Positions 45,415-56,262 of a DNA stretch of 64,000 nucleotides are shown here, one piece after another; the stretch's first letter is position 1, and every line of letters starts with the position of its first letter. The stretch comes from Enoplolaimus lenunculus (lineage: Eukaryota > Nematoda > Enoplea > Enoplida > Thoracostomopsidae), in assembly GCA_030248215.1 (NCBI GenBank), contig JASANG010000403.1, positions 248,001 through 312,000 of the forward strand, given 5' to 3'. Made by a program: the position numbers and the translations under genes. The notes below the pieces were generated by a model. That model did no database searches. It had not been told where the DNA came from and worked only from the letters and a program-made list of their open reading frames with translations.

Positions 45415-48400
45415 TCAGCTATTGTTCCACTTATCCAGCCATTCAGGTCGAACTGTTCCAAACTTCCATTGTTGTGTACGAGAGCTTGGATCGCATTGGT
45501 TAATAAATATCTCTCGTGACTCTGGATCACAATCTAAACATCGATTCATTTGTGGATGAAACAGTTGCATTTTGTTGAAGTAATATTTCCATCGTTGATT
45601 GCCACCTTGTTCGTGACACTCGAACAATACAACTGGTGCTTTATCTGCAGCTTGTGACGCGTCAAAGCATACACTGCGTCGATACGGCCGCAAATCTTTG
45701 TGCCAAGTCATTTCAAATCGCTGTTCGCCGTTGTGTTTTTTAGGATTGTCCTGTAAATATAAAAATAATTACTTTTAAAACAATATTACATTTCTTATGT
45801 GACACTGCTGCAGTTCCCAGTATTTTAACGAAGATACGCATCCAGGCAGCACAAACGATGAAAATGTAAGGCATCCAGGCATCACAAAGAATGACAATGT
45901 AAGGCATCCAGGCAGCACAAAGAATGAAAATGTAAGGCATCCATGCAGCACAAAGAATGAAAATGTAAGGCATCCAGGCAGCACAAAAAATGAAAATGTA
46001 AGGCATCCAGGCAGCACAAAGGATGAAAATGTAAGGCATCCAGGCAGCACTAAGAATGAAAATGAAAGGCATCCAGGCAGCACAAAAAATGAAAATGACA
46101 AGTCAAAATATCATCTGACCAAAAACCATGTCTGGTTTGCGAAGATCAGATACAGTGATGCAGTTCTTGTTTTTCCCTAGTAAGCTTTAAATCTTTCGGC
46201 CCATGTAAAGATCAGGGGCGGAACGTTTTTTTTGTGAGACTAGAATAGAGTAAGCTTACGTTTTAGACTAATTTTTTTGCTTGGCTTAGGTTTAGGAATA
46301 TGCTCATTCTTACGCTTAGTCTTATGCTTAGGAATAGGCTCGTAATAATGTTCCGCCCTGTTCTTTACATTGACCCATCTTTCCAACACAGTCAATAAAA
46401 ATATTGCTAACCTTTATACACGGCTCCAGCTGAAATCTTTGAAGCGCTGCTTGGAATCGGGTGTCGACACATAACTGAGCAGCGACGTTTCTCAATTCAC
46501 CTTCGGCCCCAGCTGGTGGAACAACAGCAGGATATTTGAGCGGCTGATCAAAGGCAACATTTTCCATAAACCATTTGAACGGCTTGCATTTGAGACGCTC
46601 ACGAAGTGTTTTTTGTTTTGTTAAATCACCGGGATCTGCCTGCCTACACAATGCAAAAGTTAAATCAAATGATAAGCTAACGACTGGCGGTCCCAGAAGT
46701 TTTTTTGTGGGAGGCAGACTTAAATTCGCTTAAATCGCATAATTGAATTTTTCCTGCTAGAAATTCAACTGTTCGCAAGACGTTTCGGGGGGAGTTGTAG
46801 ACCGTCAGCACGAGATCACCGCCAAGCCAACGTATTAACCCTTCTCACAATTGAGTTGCCTGTAGGCAACTCAGCGCAGTGTATATACGTTAAATAGTAT
46901 ATATCGCACCGTGTTTAACAATTACAACACGTATACATAGTACTAAATCACCACAAGACCTGAGAGCTACCCTCGGGCTGGAGCGTCAAGCTCCTATAGC
47001 TGAGTGGTGATGGTATACGCCTCCCACTCCAGTCACTGGAGTTCGAATCCTAGCATAACAGTAGGACTCAGGGGAAATAGAAAAATATTCATGTGAGAAA
47101 GGGTTAAACTTTTAGCAAAAACATCATTGGCTTTACACTCGCGAAGGGTGCAGTAATTTGAAGCTGGCATTCCGCTAGTCTAATCTCGAGTGGAAGGCGC
47201 GATTTTTACGAGTGGGTGGGGTTAACATGGGAATTTTTCAAGTGAACGGTACTGGACCTGGACCATGTGGGGGCCCTCTAACCATCCACTAGCGAAATGC
47301 CATGAAATTGTGTGTAACAACTTCAATAGATAATGTGTGATGGTAACTGGATTAGGATGGGCAGTGTTTCGGCGGCACATGATGTATTGCGTTTGAAAAT
47401 AAAATAAGAAACGTTTGATAACACGGAACATCACAGCTCAATAAAATAAATATATAGATCCTCTAAAATTCTAGTAACAACAAAAAATCTTGCTTTGTTG
47501 TTTCGACAACTTCATTAAGCAAAACTTTGAAAATCTGACTAATCATTAGTGTGCTTTCTAGGAAGGTGTTACTGTACCGCAAATAGTTCTCGCACTCAAC
47601 TATAATAACTGGAATAAACATTCAAAAGCATTTTCGTAATTGCAAACTTAGTTAAAACTGGATTATTCGCTTCGAAGTTCGAAACTTGCCTATAAAATAG
47701 CACCGCCACCAAATTAGCCATCATGTTCAGTTCTAAAAAATTTGTCAAAAATGTAGACAAATTACGTTTGTCTAACGTTAGCCAAAGAATTGTTTTCGGT
47801 CCCAAGGAGGGAACATTTGGAACTTAAGAGCGAATTTTTAAAAAACTCAAATTTGCACGCGGAATAATCAGGGTAGATCATGAGAAGCTCGAATATGCAG
47901 AAATTTTCAAAAGCCATCCATTTTTAGAAAAACAACAATGCTTTATTGGTTTCCGTCACTGAGCACTTACTTGACCCGAGGCGAATGCGTATACAAATGC
48001 TTCGCATACTCATCCATCCACACTTCGGCGACTCGTTTATAATTGCGGCTCATATAATCACCCTTGCCACCACTAGTAAACGGCATAAACCGGCGATAAA
48101 TATGTCCAACATGCGAGCAAGCGGTATCGACCACCCGACCACCACATTGCCACGCCTTGAACGACAACTCATACTGTTCGCCTCCCCATATATCCAAACC
48201 TTCGTCGTATCCGCCAAGTTCCCAAAACCATTTAGACGAAATTGCGAAATATCCACCTGCCATCACTGGACTGTCGAACGGTTTCGACCGATCGCGAAGA
48301 TCTTTCGGCAACAACGGAAGACGTTTATAAAAAAATTGCCAATCCCATGAACCGCGTGCGCCTTCGTCCTGAGCGCTGGAAAACCGGTGACAATAAATTT

Positions 48401-50525
48401 TTGTCAGTGGCTAGTGGCCCATGTTACTTTTAGTGCTGTCCAGTATTCTGGTAAGCTAGTGGCCCATGTTACTTTTAGTGCTGTCCAGTATTCTGGTAAG
48501 CTAGTGGCCCATGTTACTTTTAGTGCTGTCCAGTATTCTGGTAAGATTACAAAAAATATTTTAGGTGATTGTTTATGTTTAGGTTGGGCTTAGCTTTATA
48601 CTTTTTCAAAGCTTGGCTTACGTTAGAAAAATGCTTAACCTACAGTTATGGTCCCAAAAGTAACATTGAGCCTGATGGCGTACGAAGAGCGTAGCTTGAG
48701 GAAGCTCTACGGAGCGTGGTAGCTCCAATGCATTGGGCAAGTATAATAACCTGTCGTAGTACAAGTCCAATTTTGCCAATTTTAAAATATTTTCACACGC
48801 TGGGCCCTAAATTTCAATCGGTTTACACACGGATTTTCTACCGAATTACCATCTATACCTAAAATACTAAAGCTGGAACGCCCCATATACGTACTTTGCG
48901 CACCGTTCCAGCACATGTAAACATTGGTTTAACAATATTTAACACATTGTTCTACAAAAGAATAAAATTAAAACGCATACATATAAGTTAGTTTGCTAAT
49001 AGTCTAATTCAGTAAGCTAAAGCGTGAATTAACGAATGCCTTCTTTGTTATAGTGCACACTTTGCGAATACGTGTACAACCCGAGTACTTTAGGCAAGTT
49101 GCACATGGGTGCAACCAAGGCTAACAGTATTAATTATTAGGCATAACTGGAACTAAAATACTCCATGTGCCTGATGTCTGGCCCTTATGTCCGAGAATTT
49201 CACGTCAAAATCCAAACTTTGTTTCCTATAAATAACTACTTGTCTAAACTTCTAGTTAAACAGCCGCTTCAAATACCTCACCATTATTTACGCTTACACA
49301 TATTCAAATGATTCATGTCTTATAACGTCAACAAACGGGCACACAACAGTACGATAGTCGTACGCGATTGGTTCAAGTAACGGCGGCAACCAACCAATAG
49401 CGCATTCCGAATGTGAATCCAAGAAAATAATCACTTGGCCAGTTGCAGCACGAGCACCCAACAGTCGCGCTCTGATTAATCCTTCGCGTTTAGTCGCACG
49501 AACAATTTTAACTAAATCCGGCCAATGAGACGCGACGTAATCTTCGAGATCTTTTGCCAAAAATTCTTTCGTACTAAAATCGTCGGCAAGAATAATTTCT
49601 TTAATTAATTGTCGTGGCGATCGATTGACTATGCTGTGAACTGAGCGTAAAAGTGTTGTCAAATGTTCGTTGTGAAACGGTAGCACTACGCTGACTGAAG
49701 GCAATTGAGCAAGGTACGTTTTGTCGATACATGCTGTAAAATTACTCAAGTAAAAAAATTACCATGAAAGGGTTAATGAGCGGCACGCCATCAGAAAGCT
49801 AGTTTTAACCTGGGCTCGAATACCTGGACGAAACATTTCATACCTATTAAATTAACATTAATTTAAATAGGAAATAAACAAGTACCACACAGCTCACCGG
49901 TAGGCCTCAAATCTTTAATCGTTCGATTCAACGCAATATAGTCGCTGACCAACGCATTGAAGCCGTTTGCTCGGAGCAACTGTTTTTGTTTGTCAGAATT
50001 AGCAACGTCGCTAGGCAAATTATAAGGCACACCATGTTCACCCGGACCAATCGCAGACGCTTCAGCAGCAACTAAATCGTGATCAGTCCAGTCGCGTTTC
50101 GGCATTTTACTCAAATCCATATCGAACGAAAATTCATTTTTGTTTCTTGCATCACTCGCTGCGATCACTTTATCTATCAGCTGTTGATGGTCTTGTTGTT
50201 CTAAATGTTGTTGTTGTTGCTGCTGCTGCTGTTGTTGTTGTTGTTGTTGGCTGAGGTGCCCAGATTGTGACCCGTACAGTTTTAAATCGGATCTTTGGCC
50301 AGTCCATCTTCGCTCCTTTTGATATTCACCGGAATACCTACTCGATACTGTCTGCTCTTCGCTATAAACCGCCGGCGCCGGCACAACCGCCAACCCTGGT
50401 TCGTGCTTTGTAGAACTCAAAGTTTGAGTTTCAAATAGCATAACATAACAAATGACAAATATAAAAGCCAATACCACATAACGAACATATTGAAATATTC
50501 GACGATAACGAAGCAATAAAACCAT
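45415..50525 (-). CDS. GALNT10: Polypeptide N-acetylgalactosaminyltransferase, GALNT10-like
   Basis: A Golgi type II enzyme that transfers GalNAc from UDP-GalNAc to Ser/Thr, starting mucin-type O-glycans. Exons: 50525-49898, 49733-49298, 48375-47971, 46643-46412, 45750-45415; all phases agree; 678 residues, complete. A short basic tail (residues 1-15) precedes a membrane span ([14 protein letters not shown]). A glutamine-rich stem follows, then the catalytic domain with [23 protein letters not shown], the DxH metal motif in FLDSHSE, and the Gal/GalNAc-T motif [21 protein letters not shown] ricin-type lectin domain follows, with LCVDTR, VCFDAS and CLDCDPES. Stretches such as [10 protein letters not shown] and [12 protein letters not shown], plus the RNVAAQLC and QQWKF ends, place it nearest vertebrate GALNT10. 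About 75 residues longer than human GALNT10, partly because of the stem polyQ (about 50208-50270). Orthology is inferred from remembered family sequence. Confidence 0.94.
45838..46101. repeat. 33-bp minisatellite, eight units
   Basis: Tandem GGCATCCAGGCAGCACAAAG plus AATGAAAATGTAA units, eight copies of exactly 33 bp with a few substitutions, inside the last GALNT10 intron. Because 33 is a multiple of three, long open frames occur on the minus strand ([11 protein letters not shown] repeats), but they are not part of the spliced gene. Confidence 0.93.
46205..46375. mobile_element. TIR element with telomere-like core, in GALNT10 intron
   Basis: ATGTAAAGATCAGGGGCGGA at the left and TCCGCCCTGTTCTTTACATT at the right are inverted with only a few differences, so the terminal repeat is at least 24 bases. 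The core reads GAGTAAGCTTACGTTTTAGA, CTTGGCTTAGGTTTAGGAAT, CTTACGCTTAGTCTTATGCT and TAGGAATAGGC, a degenerate TTAGGC/TTAGGA-like series. The right end is less than 40 bases from the donor of exon 4. Confidence 0.72.
46835..47107 (+). mobile_element. piggyBac-type MITE carrying a tRNA-Gly-like module
   Basis: The ends are TTAACCCTTCTCACA and TGTGAGAAAGGGTTAA. Both are bounded by TTAA, and the inverted repeat begins CCCTT, the arrangement of piggyBac elements, whose target duplication is TTAA. A small hairpin, GTTGCCTGTAGGCAAC, follows the left end. At 46991-47068 there is a tRNA-like block: TCCTATAGCTGAGTGGTGAT, a CTCCCAC loop that would carry a CCC (glycine) anticodon, GAGTTCGAATCC, and AGTAGGA pairing with TCCTA. 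No transposase is present. It lies in GALNT10 intron 3. Confidence 0.8.
48411..48680. mobile_element. TIR element with triplicated 45-bp end and telomere-like core
   Basis: The left end CTAGTGGCCCATGTTACTTT with TAGTGCTGTCCAGTATTCTG GTAAG is present three times in perfect tandem (48411, 48456, 48501). The core has TTTAGGTTGGGCTTAGC, GCTTGGCTTACG and ATGCTTAACCTACAG. The right end TCCCAAAAGTAACATTGAGC is the inverse of the left end's GGCCCATGTTACTTTTAG. It lies in GALNT10 intron 2, close to the acceptor of exon 3. Confidence 0.75.
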
Positions 50526-51104
50526 TCTTTGCCTATTCTGCGAGTGAAACAGCTTGTATAGCGTTCAAATTTTACAATATATTACGCATATTTTATATTA
50601 CCATTTCACAGCGTGGAAAGCAAATATCATAGATCATGAACTATAACTATATACGCAAGCTTTCCACTTCATGTTTTTCCGAAGGCTAAAATAACATAAT
50701 GTTTATTCAATCAAACATGACAACATGGCAGCACAATAATACTACGTTTTTCAATAACTGATCAAATTCATGATCCGCTTCCAGTGCATAGGTTTTTATA
50801 AACCGCACATAAGCGACAACAGGGTTGGGTTGTTTTCTCCGAAAAAAATTATGACCGTAAAAGTGAAAACTTTATGTTTTTCGGTAATGACAAAAAGTTG
50901 ACTAAGACCGAGACTTTTCATTTCCGGTCTATAACTCAGCCTTAGAAATTAGAGAAATGTTCTGCTGGTTTTCCAGCGTTATTATTACCAATCACATGCA
51001 AAACTCTACATTACATGTGTGACAGAAAAAATACGTAACTGTATGTCAGTCAGTCCGATGGTACTTGGCATAAATACGAATGATGGTAAATTTTTTGAAG
51101 TTTT

Positions 51105-51204
51105 TTAAAAATAATATCCGGCAACTTAAAATACCGGAGTAGGAGCCGCCGCCGGATGTCCATTTTTTGCCATAGCCGGAGCCGAATATCCGGATGCACC
51201 CTGC
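51105..51204. mobile_element. MITE end, CCGGATAT family
   Basis: ATAATATCCGGCAACTTAAA, TACCGGAGTAGGAGCC and GCCGAATATCCGGATGCACC, ending in CTG, form the right half of the CCGGATAT family. The hAT-type MITE at 51239 lies just beyond it. Confidence 0.45.
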
Positions 51205-51238
51205 TGGATATGTATCCGAAAAATCCGGATATTCGTAT

Positions 51239-51654
51239 CAGGGTTGCAGCCGAAGTTACAATTTACCGGGACCGCGAATTGAAAAAATTATCGGAAAAGG
51301 AACCAGAAAATGAAAAATACATGCCACTGAAAAATTCATTCCAAATCTCTTTTTGCAATATTATTGGTGAAATAACCCTAGTTGGAGATATGTATTAACT
51401 TTATCTGCTGTATTTTAGATTTTCACATTCCGCGGAAGCGAAATCTACCTTCGATGGTTATTTTCGGCGATTTTCAAGGTTTTCATAATATACTAATGAA
51501 AACTATTTTATTTTTATCGTATTTTTTTGTAAAATACCCTAATTTACACCTACCAAAATTTAATACCGGAATTTTTTCCGGTAAAATTTTACCGGACTAG
51601 CAACCGGAAGGTGAAAAATGCCAGAACCGGAACCGAAATTCCGGTTGTACCCTG
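51239..51654. mobile_element. hAT-type MITE, CAGGGTGCAACCGG family
   Basis: A 416-bp element from CAGGGTTGCAGCCGAAGTTA to AATTCCGGTTGTACCCTG, with the exact 8-bp duplication ATTCGTAT on both sides (51231-51238 and 51655-51662). Its interior, including TTTTAGATTTTCA and repeats of ACCGGAA, aligns with 16928-17306. Confidence 0.87.
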
Positions 51655-52313
51655 ATTCGTATTTCGTATATATCCGCATATTTGAAACGCGTTTGCGCAA
51701 CAAAGTTTTTGCAATAAATTTCCAATTTTTTCCGATATGGAACTTTCAGTTACAAATCATATTTTAATAAACAAGTTTCAAAAAAGCTCAATCTGATTTG
51801 AAAATGTTTCAAGCTCTAATTTAATCGTAATATTTCATGTCTGTCATCAGACCAGAGCAGCCACCCTTATTTGGGATGGCCCAGCCCGACGAGGGGCTTC
51901 ACCTTAACAAGATTTTAAACAACAAATTTAAAAATATTTTGGTCATCGTAAGGGGCCGCCAATCCCGGAATTTTAAGGGGCCCAACCTATAGTTGCGCGA
52001 TTTTCGTAAATTTCATTTCATATCGAACAATTATATATAGCATATCTAATGAAAAATTACTAGATATATACACGTGGTTTATAACTAATTTTTAGCACAA
52101 AACGAAATTTCCAATCTTTCTAAAACAGAAGTTGAAACGGATAACGATTTTTAGCGGAAACAAATATTTGACTACACCCTTATAAATCCTAATTAGGTCC
52201 GTAACAGAGACCGAGGCCAAAAAAAATGGCATGGACAGCTCAAATATGTAACAAACACTCGGACAACAAATACAAACTATGTTAAATCCAGAAAAAAGAT
52301 TAACGGACATGGC

Positions 52314-52314
<1 letters not shown>

Positions 52315-52364
<50 letters not shown>
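52315..52364. repeat. (CAA)n microsatellite
   Basis: About sixteen uninterrupted CAA triplets on the plus strand, outside any gene model. It is purer than the mixed CAA/CAG coding tracts of SIN3 and GALNT10. Confidence 0.95.
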
Positions 52365-52368
<4 letters not shown>

Positions 52369-52431
52369 TCGGAGAAAGTCAGTTCTGCCCACTGACAACA
52401 TTGTACTTTACTAACACAAATATATACTCGG

Positions 52432-52763
52432 CAGGGTACAACCGGTGGTCTCGGTCCTGTTGTTGTGTCAGAAATCGAGTTCCGGCTGCGGTAGAATTTC
52501 TACCGAAGGCTCCGGCAATTCCGTTAGTGAAGCTTTGTATTCTTTACTGCGGTTGCTTTAGCTTTTAGTACAATTTTAAGGAAAATAATTGCTTAGATTT
52601 CGTTAAAAGTAAGTGTAAAATCAAAATATTTAACATTTTAAAGATATTTGCTAAAATTTGCAAATTAAACATCATTTTAACTAACTATCTAATTTCGCAC
52701 ACCGCCGGCTCCTACAAATTTTGTTGACCTCTTCCGATATTTTCCCCCTCCAGTTGCGAACTG
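52432..52763. mobile_element. Probable hAT-type MITE, diverged
   Basis: Starts CAGGGTACAACCGGTGGTCT and ends near CCTCCAGTTGCGAACTG. The flanking 8-mers are ATACTCGG and ATACTCAG, one mismatch apart, so this is an older member of the 16928/51239 family. TTGTTGACCTC near its right end is shared with 54762-55117. Confidence 0.65.
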
Positions 52764-52942
52764 ATACTCAGAATTAAAAGAACTACATAAAAATAATCAT
52801 CGTAAAATAGTAAAATTGCTGGCTCTTTTACGTTCACACTGATTGCTTTACATTCCAGGTCAGCTTCAATAGGAGCTACGAACTAACCAAAGTGCTTAAC
52901 GAACAAAAAATACTGGTTTGGAAACCTGAAAATTAAAATAAT

Positions 52943-53537
52943 TCCGGATATTTCGAACGGAAAATTTGACTTTGGATAACAGAATAAATCTTCGGCCGGA
53001 TATGACAAAATATCAAATGCCCATCACTATTGATCGCTGGTAAACGGATATTCCAAATAACGGAAACGGATATTTATGTACAAAAGTTTCAATGATGTTT
53101 TATTTTTCGGCCAACAGAATTGCGGCGTGCAAATACTCACTCCGGATATTTCGAACGGAAAATTTGACTTTGGATAACAGAATAAATCTTCGGCCGGATA
53201 TGACAAAATATCAAATGCCCATCACTATTGATCGCTGGTAAACGGATATTCCAAATAACGGAAACGGATATTTATGTACAAAAGTTTCAATGATGTTTTA
53301 TTTTTCGGCCAACAGAATTGCGGCGTGCAAATACTCACTCCGGATATTTCGAACGGAAAATTTGACTTTGGATAACAGAATAAATCTTCGGCCGGATATG
53401 ACAAAATATCAAATGCCCATCACTATTGATCGCTGTGTAAACGGATATTCCAAATAACGGAAACGGGTATTTATGTACAAAAGTTTCAATGATGTTTTAT
53501 TTTTCGGCCAACAGAATTGCGGCGTGCAAATACTCAC
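52943..53537. repeat. 198-bp tandem triplication
   Basis: Three almost identical units start TCCGGATATTTCGAACGGAA at 52943, 53141 and 53339. The third has one extra base (CTGTGTAAAC) and a GGGTAT variant. Units contain CGGCCGGATATGACAAAATA and ACGGAAACGGATATTTATG, so they derive from the CCGGATAT-rich repeat family. The identity implies very recent amplification, or an assembly artefact. Confidence 0.95.
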
Positions 53538-53754
53538 CGGGCTTTCTAAAGAAAAATGGATGATGCACCAAAAATTTTATGACAATTTCGTAAATTTCAA
53601 TTTCATTATACACCATTCGACGAAACTTCCGGACTAGTTGAATATTGTTAACTGTACCGCAATCAGACGTCTGACTAACGAGTTATGGTTAAATAACTGA
53701 TTTCACGCACTGCCAACGATTTGGGACGGCGGCAAATCATGTTTGGACGTAAAA

Positions 53755-53908
53755 CGGCCTGTTTACTTTTAGGGATGTCCCGGTTTCTGGTAGTCTCTAA
53801 AAGAGAAGACGTACATTCTAGACATTTTATTGCTTGTATTTAGGCTTAAACTTAGGAATACGCTTAATCTAGTGCTACGGCCCTAAAAGTAACCTTGGCC
53901 CGTGAAAT
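53755..53908. mobile_element. TIR element with telomere-like core
   Basis: GGCCTGTTTACTTTTAGGGA at the left and CGGCCCTAAAAGTAACCTTG followed by GCCC at the right are inverted. Between them is TATTTAGGCTTAAACTTAGG followed by AATACGCTTAA. Same family as 48411 and 57880. Confidence 0.72.
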
Positions 53909-54594
53909 AATCAAGAGGTCATGAGAAGCTCAAATATATAATTTTCAAAATCATTTCTTCGTAAACGCCGGCTGCGAGGGGGATAACCAAAGACAACTAC
54001 GGTGATATATTTTTAATAGGAATTAAATCCAGTACCTCCAGTTTGAAATCGTGTAACGTTCAGCTCGACTAACAAAGAGGTTAACGCTCAAGCACCGGAA
54101 GGCTCTAGATATTGTGCAGCTCAGATACAAAAACTGCAGTCACACGTAGTTGGCCAGAGTTCCTATACGTATGCTAAGTGTAGCAAAGGGCTAAAATACA
54201 GACTGGCCTCCAGCTACACGCGGCTACCGTGCACTTTAAAATTGCGGACCGTAATTAATTCACTCAAATCTGGGTAGACGACAATCATATAGTTGCAGCT
54301 AATGGTTTACTTTTAATATAAACGACAACACAGACACCACAATAAGAAATTTGCGCCTTGTATATATAATGAAAACATTAAAACACAATTTAAAAATTAG
54401 CGGACGAGATTTAATATTTGCGTAATGCAAGCTTTCACATTTATTGGCAAACCGCTGCTTGAATATTGCGTTAACGTTCATATACAGTAAGCTTTCTGCT
54501 TGAAATTGCATTGAGTTATCGTTACACTTCTTAAACTTTGTACCACTTTGCCGTACGTGCCAAGCTCTTAAGAATACTGTCTCAAGTTTGACAG

Positions 54595-54700
54595 TGTTAC
54601 TTTACCCTAAAGCATATTCTTAAATCTAAGGCCCAAGCGTCAGCGTAAAGCTAAAGATAAACCTAAAAATGTCAAGCATAACAACAAGCTTACTTTATTG
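54595..54700. repeat. Fragment with telomere-like core (reverse)
   Basis: GTGTTACTTTACCCTAAAGC, then TTAAATCTAAGGCCCAAGCG and AAAGATAAACCTAAAAATG, are CCTAA-type forms of the core found in the TTAGGC-like elements. One end, TGTTACTTT, resembles their terminus; the other end is unclear. Confidence 0.4.
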
Positions 54701-54761
54701 CAGTAATGCGAGAAAACTGGATGGCCGTAAGTAACAGGTATCAAGGTTTATTGCAAGCCAG

Positions 54762-55117
54762 CATGGTACAACCGGAGGTGTGCCTCCTGCTCCGGCAGAA
54801 AATCGGCATCCGGCTACGTCTCAGACAGAATTTTTGCCGGAAGTTCCGGCAATTTCGGTAGTAAAATTTTGCATAATTTGGCAAAAGCTTATCTGTTTAG
54901 CGCGTTTTCGTTTGACTTCTGTAGCAATTTTCAAGAAAACTTCCGAAATTTCGCAAAAAATTAGCGCAAACCAAACAACTTGAAATACATTGTAGATATT
55001 GACTAAAACTAATTAGCGATCATTTTTACTACCTAATTCCGCCTCACCACCGGTTCCAGCTCCGACACGTTTCGTTGACCTCCAGCTGCGGTATTTTTCA
55101 CTTCCGGTTGCACCCTG
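54762..55117. mobile_element. hAT-type MITE, CAGGGTGCAACCGG family
   Basis: Starts CATGGTACAACCGGAGG and ends CACTTCCGGTTGCACCCTG. The exact 8-bp duplication CAAGCCAG is at 54754-54761 and 55118-55125. It is 356 bp. The interior has TTCCGGCAATTTCGGTAG and GTTGACCTCCAGC, shared with the 52432 copy. Confidence 0.87.
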
Positions 55118-55324
55118 CAAGCCAGCGATGCAGCATATTTCAAGGGAGATAGTTTAGTTAGAAGCGTTAAAATGTACTTTGTATAATTCCTATTTCAAAA
55201 CGGGCGTGAACTTAATTTAACAAAAATCGGCCTGTTTAAAATCGTTTATGCTTATGTTCACGCGTCTATACAAAAACAAACGCAAATTTTGGCAACATTT
55301 CGTAGATTACTGCTTAACGTTAGC

Positions 55325-55437
55325 AAAATTCGGAACCATTTAATTGTCAAATTTTGTTTCGTCTCCGGCTAACGCACGATATGTTGACCTCTGGATTCGG
55401 CTTCGGGTTTTCCGCCTTCCGTTGCACCTTGTCGAAT
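55325..55437. mobile_element. MITE right end, same family
   Basis: GTCTCCGGCTAACGCACG, TATGTTGACCTCTGG and CCGCCTTCCGTTGCACCTTG repeat the final third of the 54762 element. The left part is missing or too diverged to see. Confidence 0.5.
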
Positions 55438-56068
55438 AACACATGAATATTGTACCAATTAGCTTTAGTCATCAAAATAGCCTCCAGATTATGCACAAAA
55501 TGTTTGATGAACTCAACATTAACACGGTACTGATAGTTATTTTGTTAAACTAGCACCTCGTTTTTGTGTAACGTGCACACCTGTCTACGACCAAACCAGC
55601 CCACATAAATATAAAAATTCATCACCAGACAATACTACTTACATTAAATGGGTAAGACACCTTTGACATTAGTCTATGGCAATGAAACTCAATCGCACAT
55701 AAATATGCATTCAGTATTGTACTATAATGTCTTCAAACAAACATTTCATAACGCCACCCATGTACACTAATATAAACAGTCAATTTAGGCAAAAACACAA
55801 AATTAGTATAGAGTATATCACAAACAAGTTGCCTGAAACGGAAAACTCTATTGCCAGTATTGTACAATCTGTTTCCGTCAAAAATGAAAAGCTAAAAATG
55901 CACCAATTACACGTATGACCATAATTTCCATGCAGGAACACACGCGCTCTCATCGATTTGTAACCGCTGTCAGCGTTTCCTTTGCCACGAAAAGATACAC
56001 TACCAATTTATTACGAATACAAATATCCAAAAAATACAAGGCAAACTACCGCAGCTAAAAATCATACA

Positions 56069-56074
56069 TTTATT
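56069..56074 (-). promoter_or_regulatory. Candidate poly(A) signal for PPP4R1
   Basis: AATAAA on the minus strand, 189 bases past the stop codon at 56263-56265. Plausible by position only. Confidence 0.35.
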
Positions 56075-56262
56075 TATACGCGTTAATACCCGCTAAAAAG
56101 CACACGGTTTTTAATAAATATTAAAATCCGAAATCTAATTTTAGAATTTGCTCAACAAATCAAAATATGTCGGCAACTCATAATTCATTTGCGTGGTGAC
56201 CAAAAACGGACCACTGAGGGCTCTATTCAATTTTAAAATTAAATCTCAAGCCAGGTTGCCAA

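Larger units (their letters stand above)
50526..56262. other. Intergenic region, GALNT10 to PPP4R1, transposon-rich
   Basis: The GALNT10 promoter should lie at the left side, and the PPP4R1 3' end is at the right. In order: a GGTCTCGG MITE remnant (50820-50930), a CCGGATAT end (51105-51204), a hAT-type MITE (51239-51654), a CAA microsatellite (52315-52364), a MITE at 52432-52763, a 198-bp triplication (52943-53537), a telomere-core element (53755-53908), another hAT-type MITE (54762-55117) and a MITE end near 55430. Ordinary AT-rich DNA lies at 51660-52310, 53910-54590 and 55440-56260. No exon was found. Confidence 0.6.

Noticed and set aside
45740-46101. Open frames with [11 protein letters not shown] repeats on the minus strand
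   Set aside because: They are produced by a 33-bp minisatellite in an intron; no splice or start context supports translation.
47946-48350. Plus-strand 134-residue open frame
   Set aside because: It lies antisense to GALNT10 exon 3, whose minus-strand reading matches the family motif by motif.
48387-48593. Plus-strand frame with [15 protein letters not shown] repeats
   Set aside because: It is the 45-bp triplicated transposon end, a multiple of three and so open by chance.
52315-52364. CAA tract as a coding polyglutamine exon
   Set aside because: It is outside any gene model, has no supporting splice sites, and no adjacent protein similarity.
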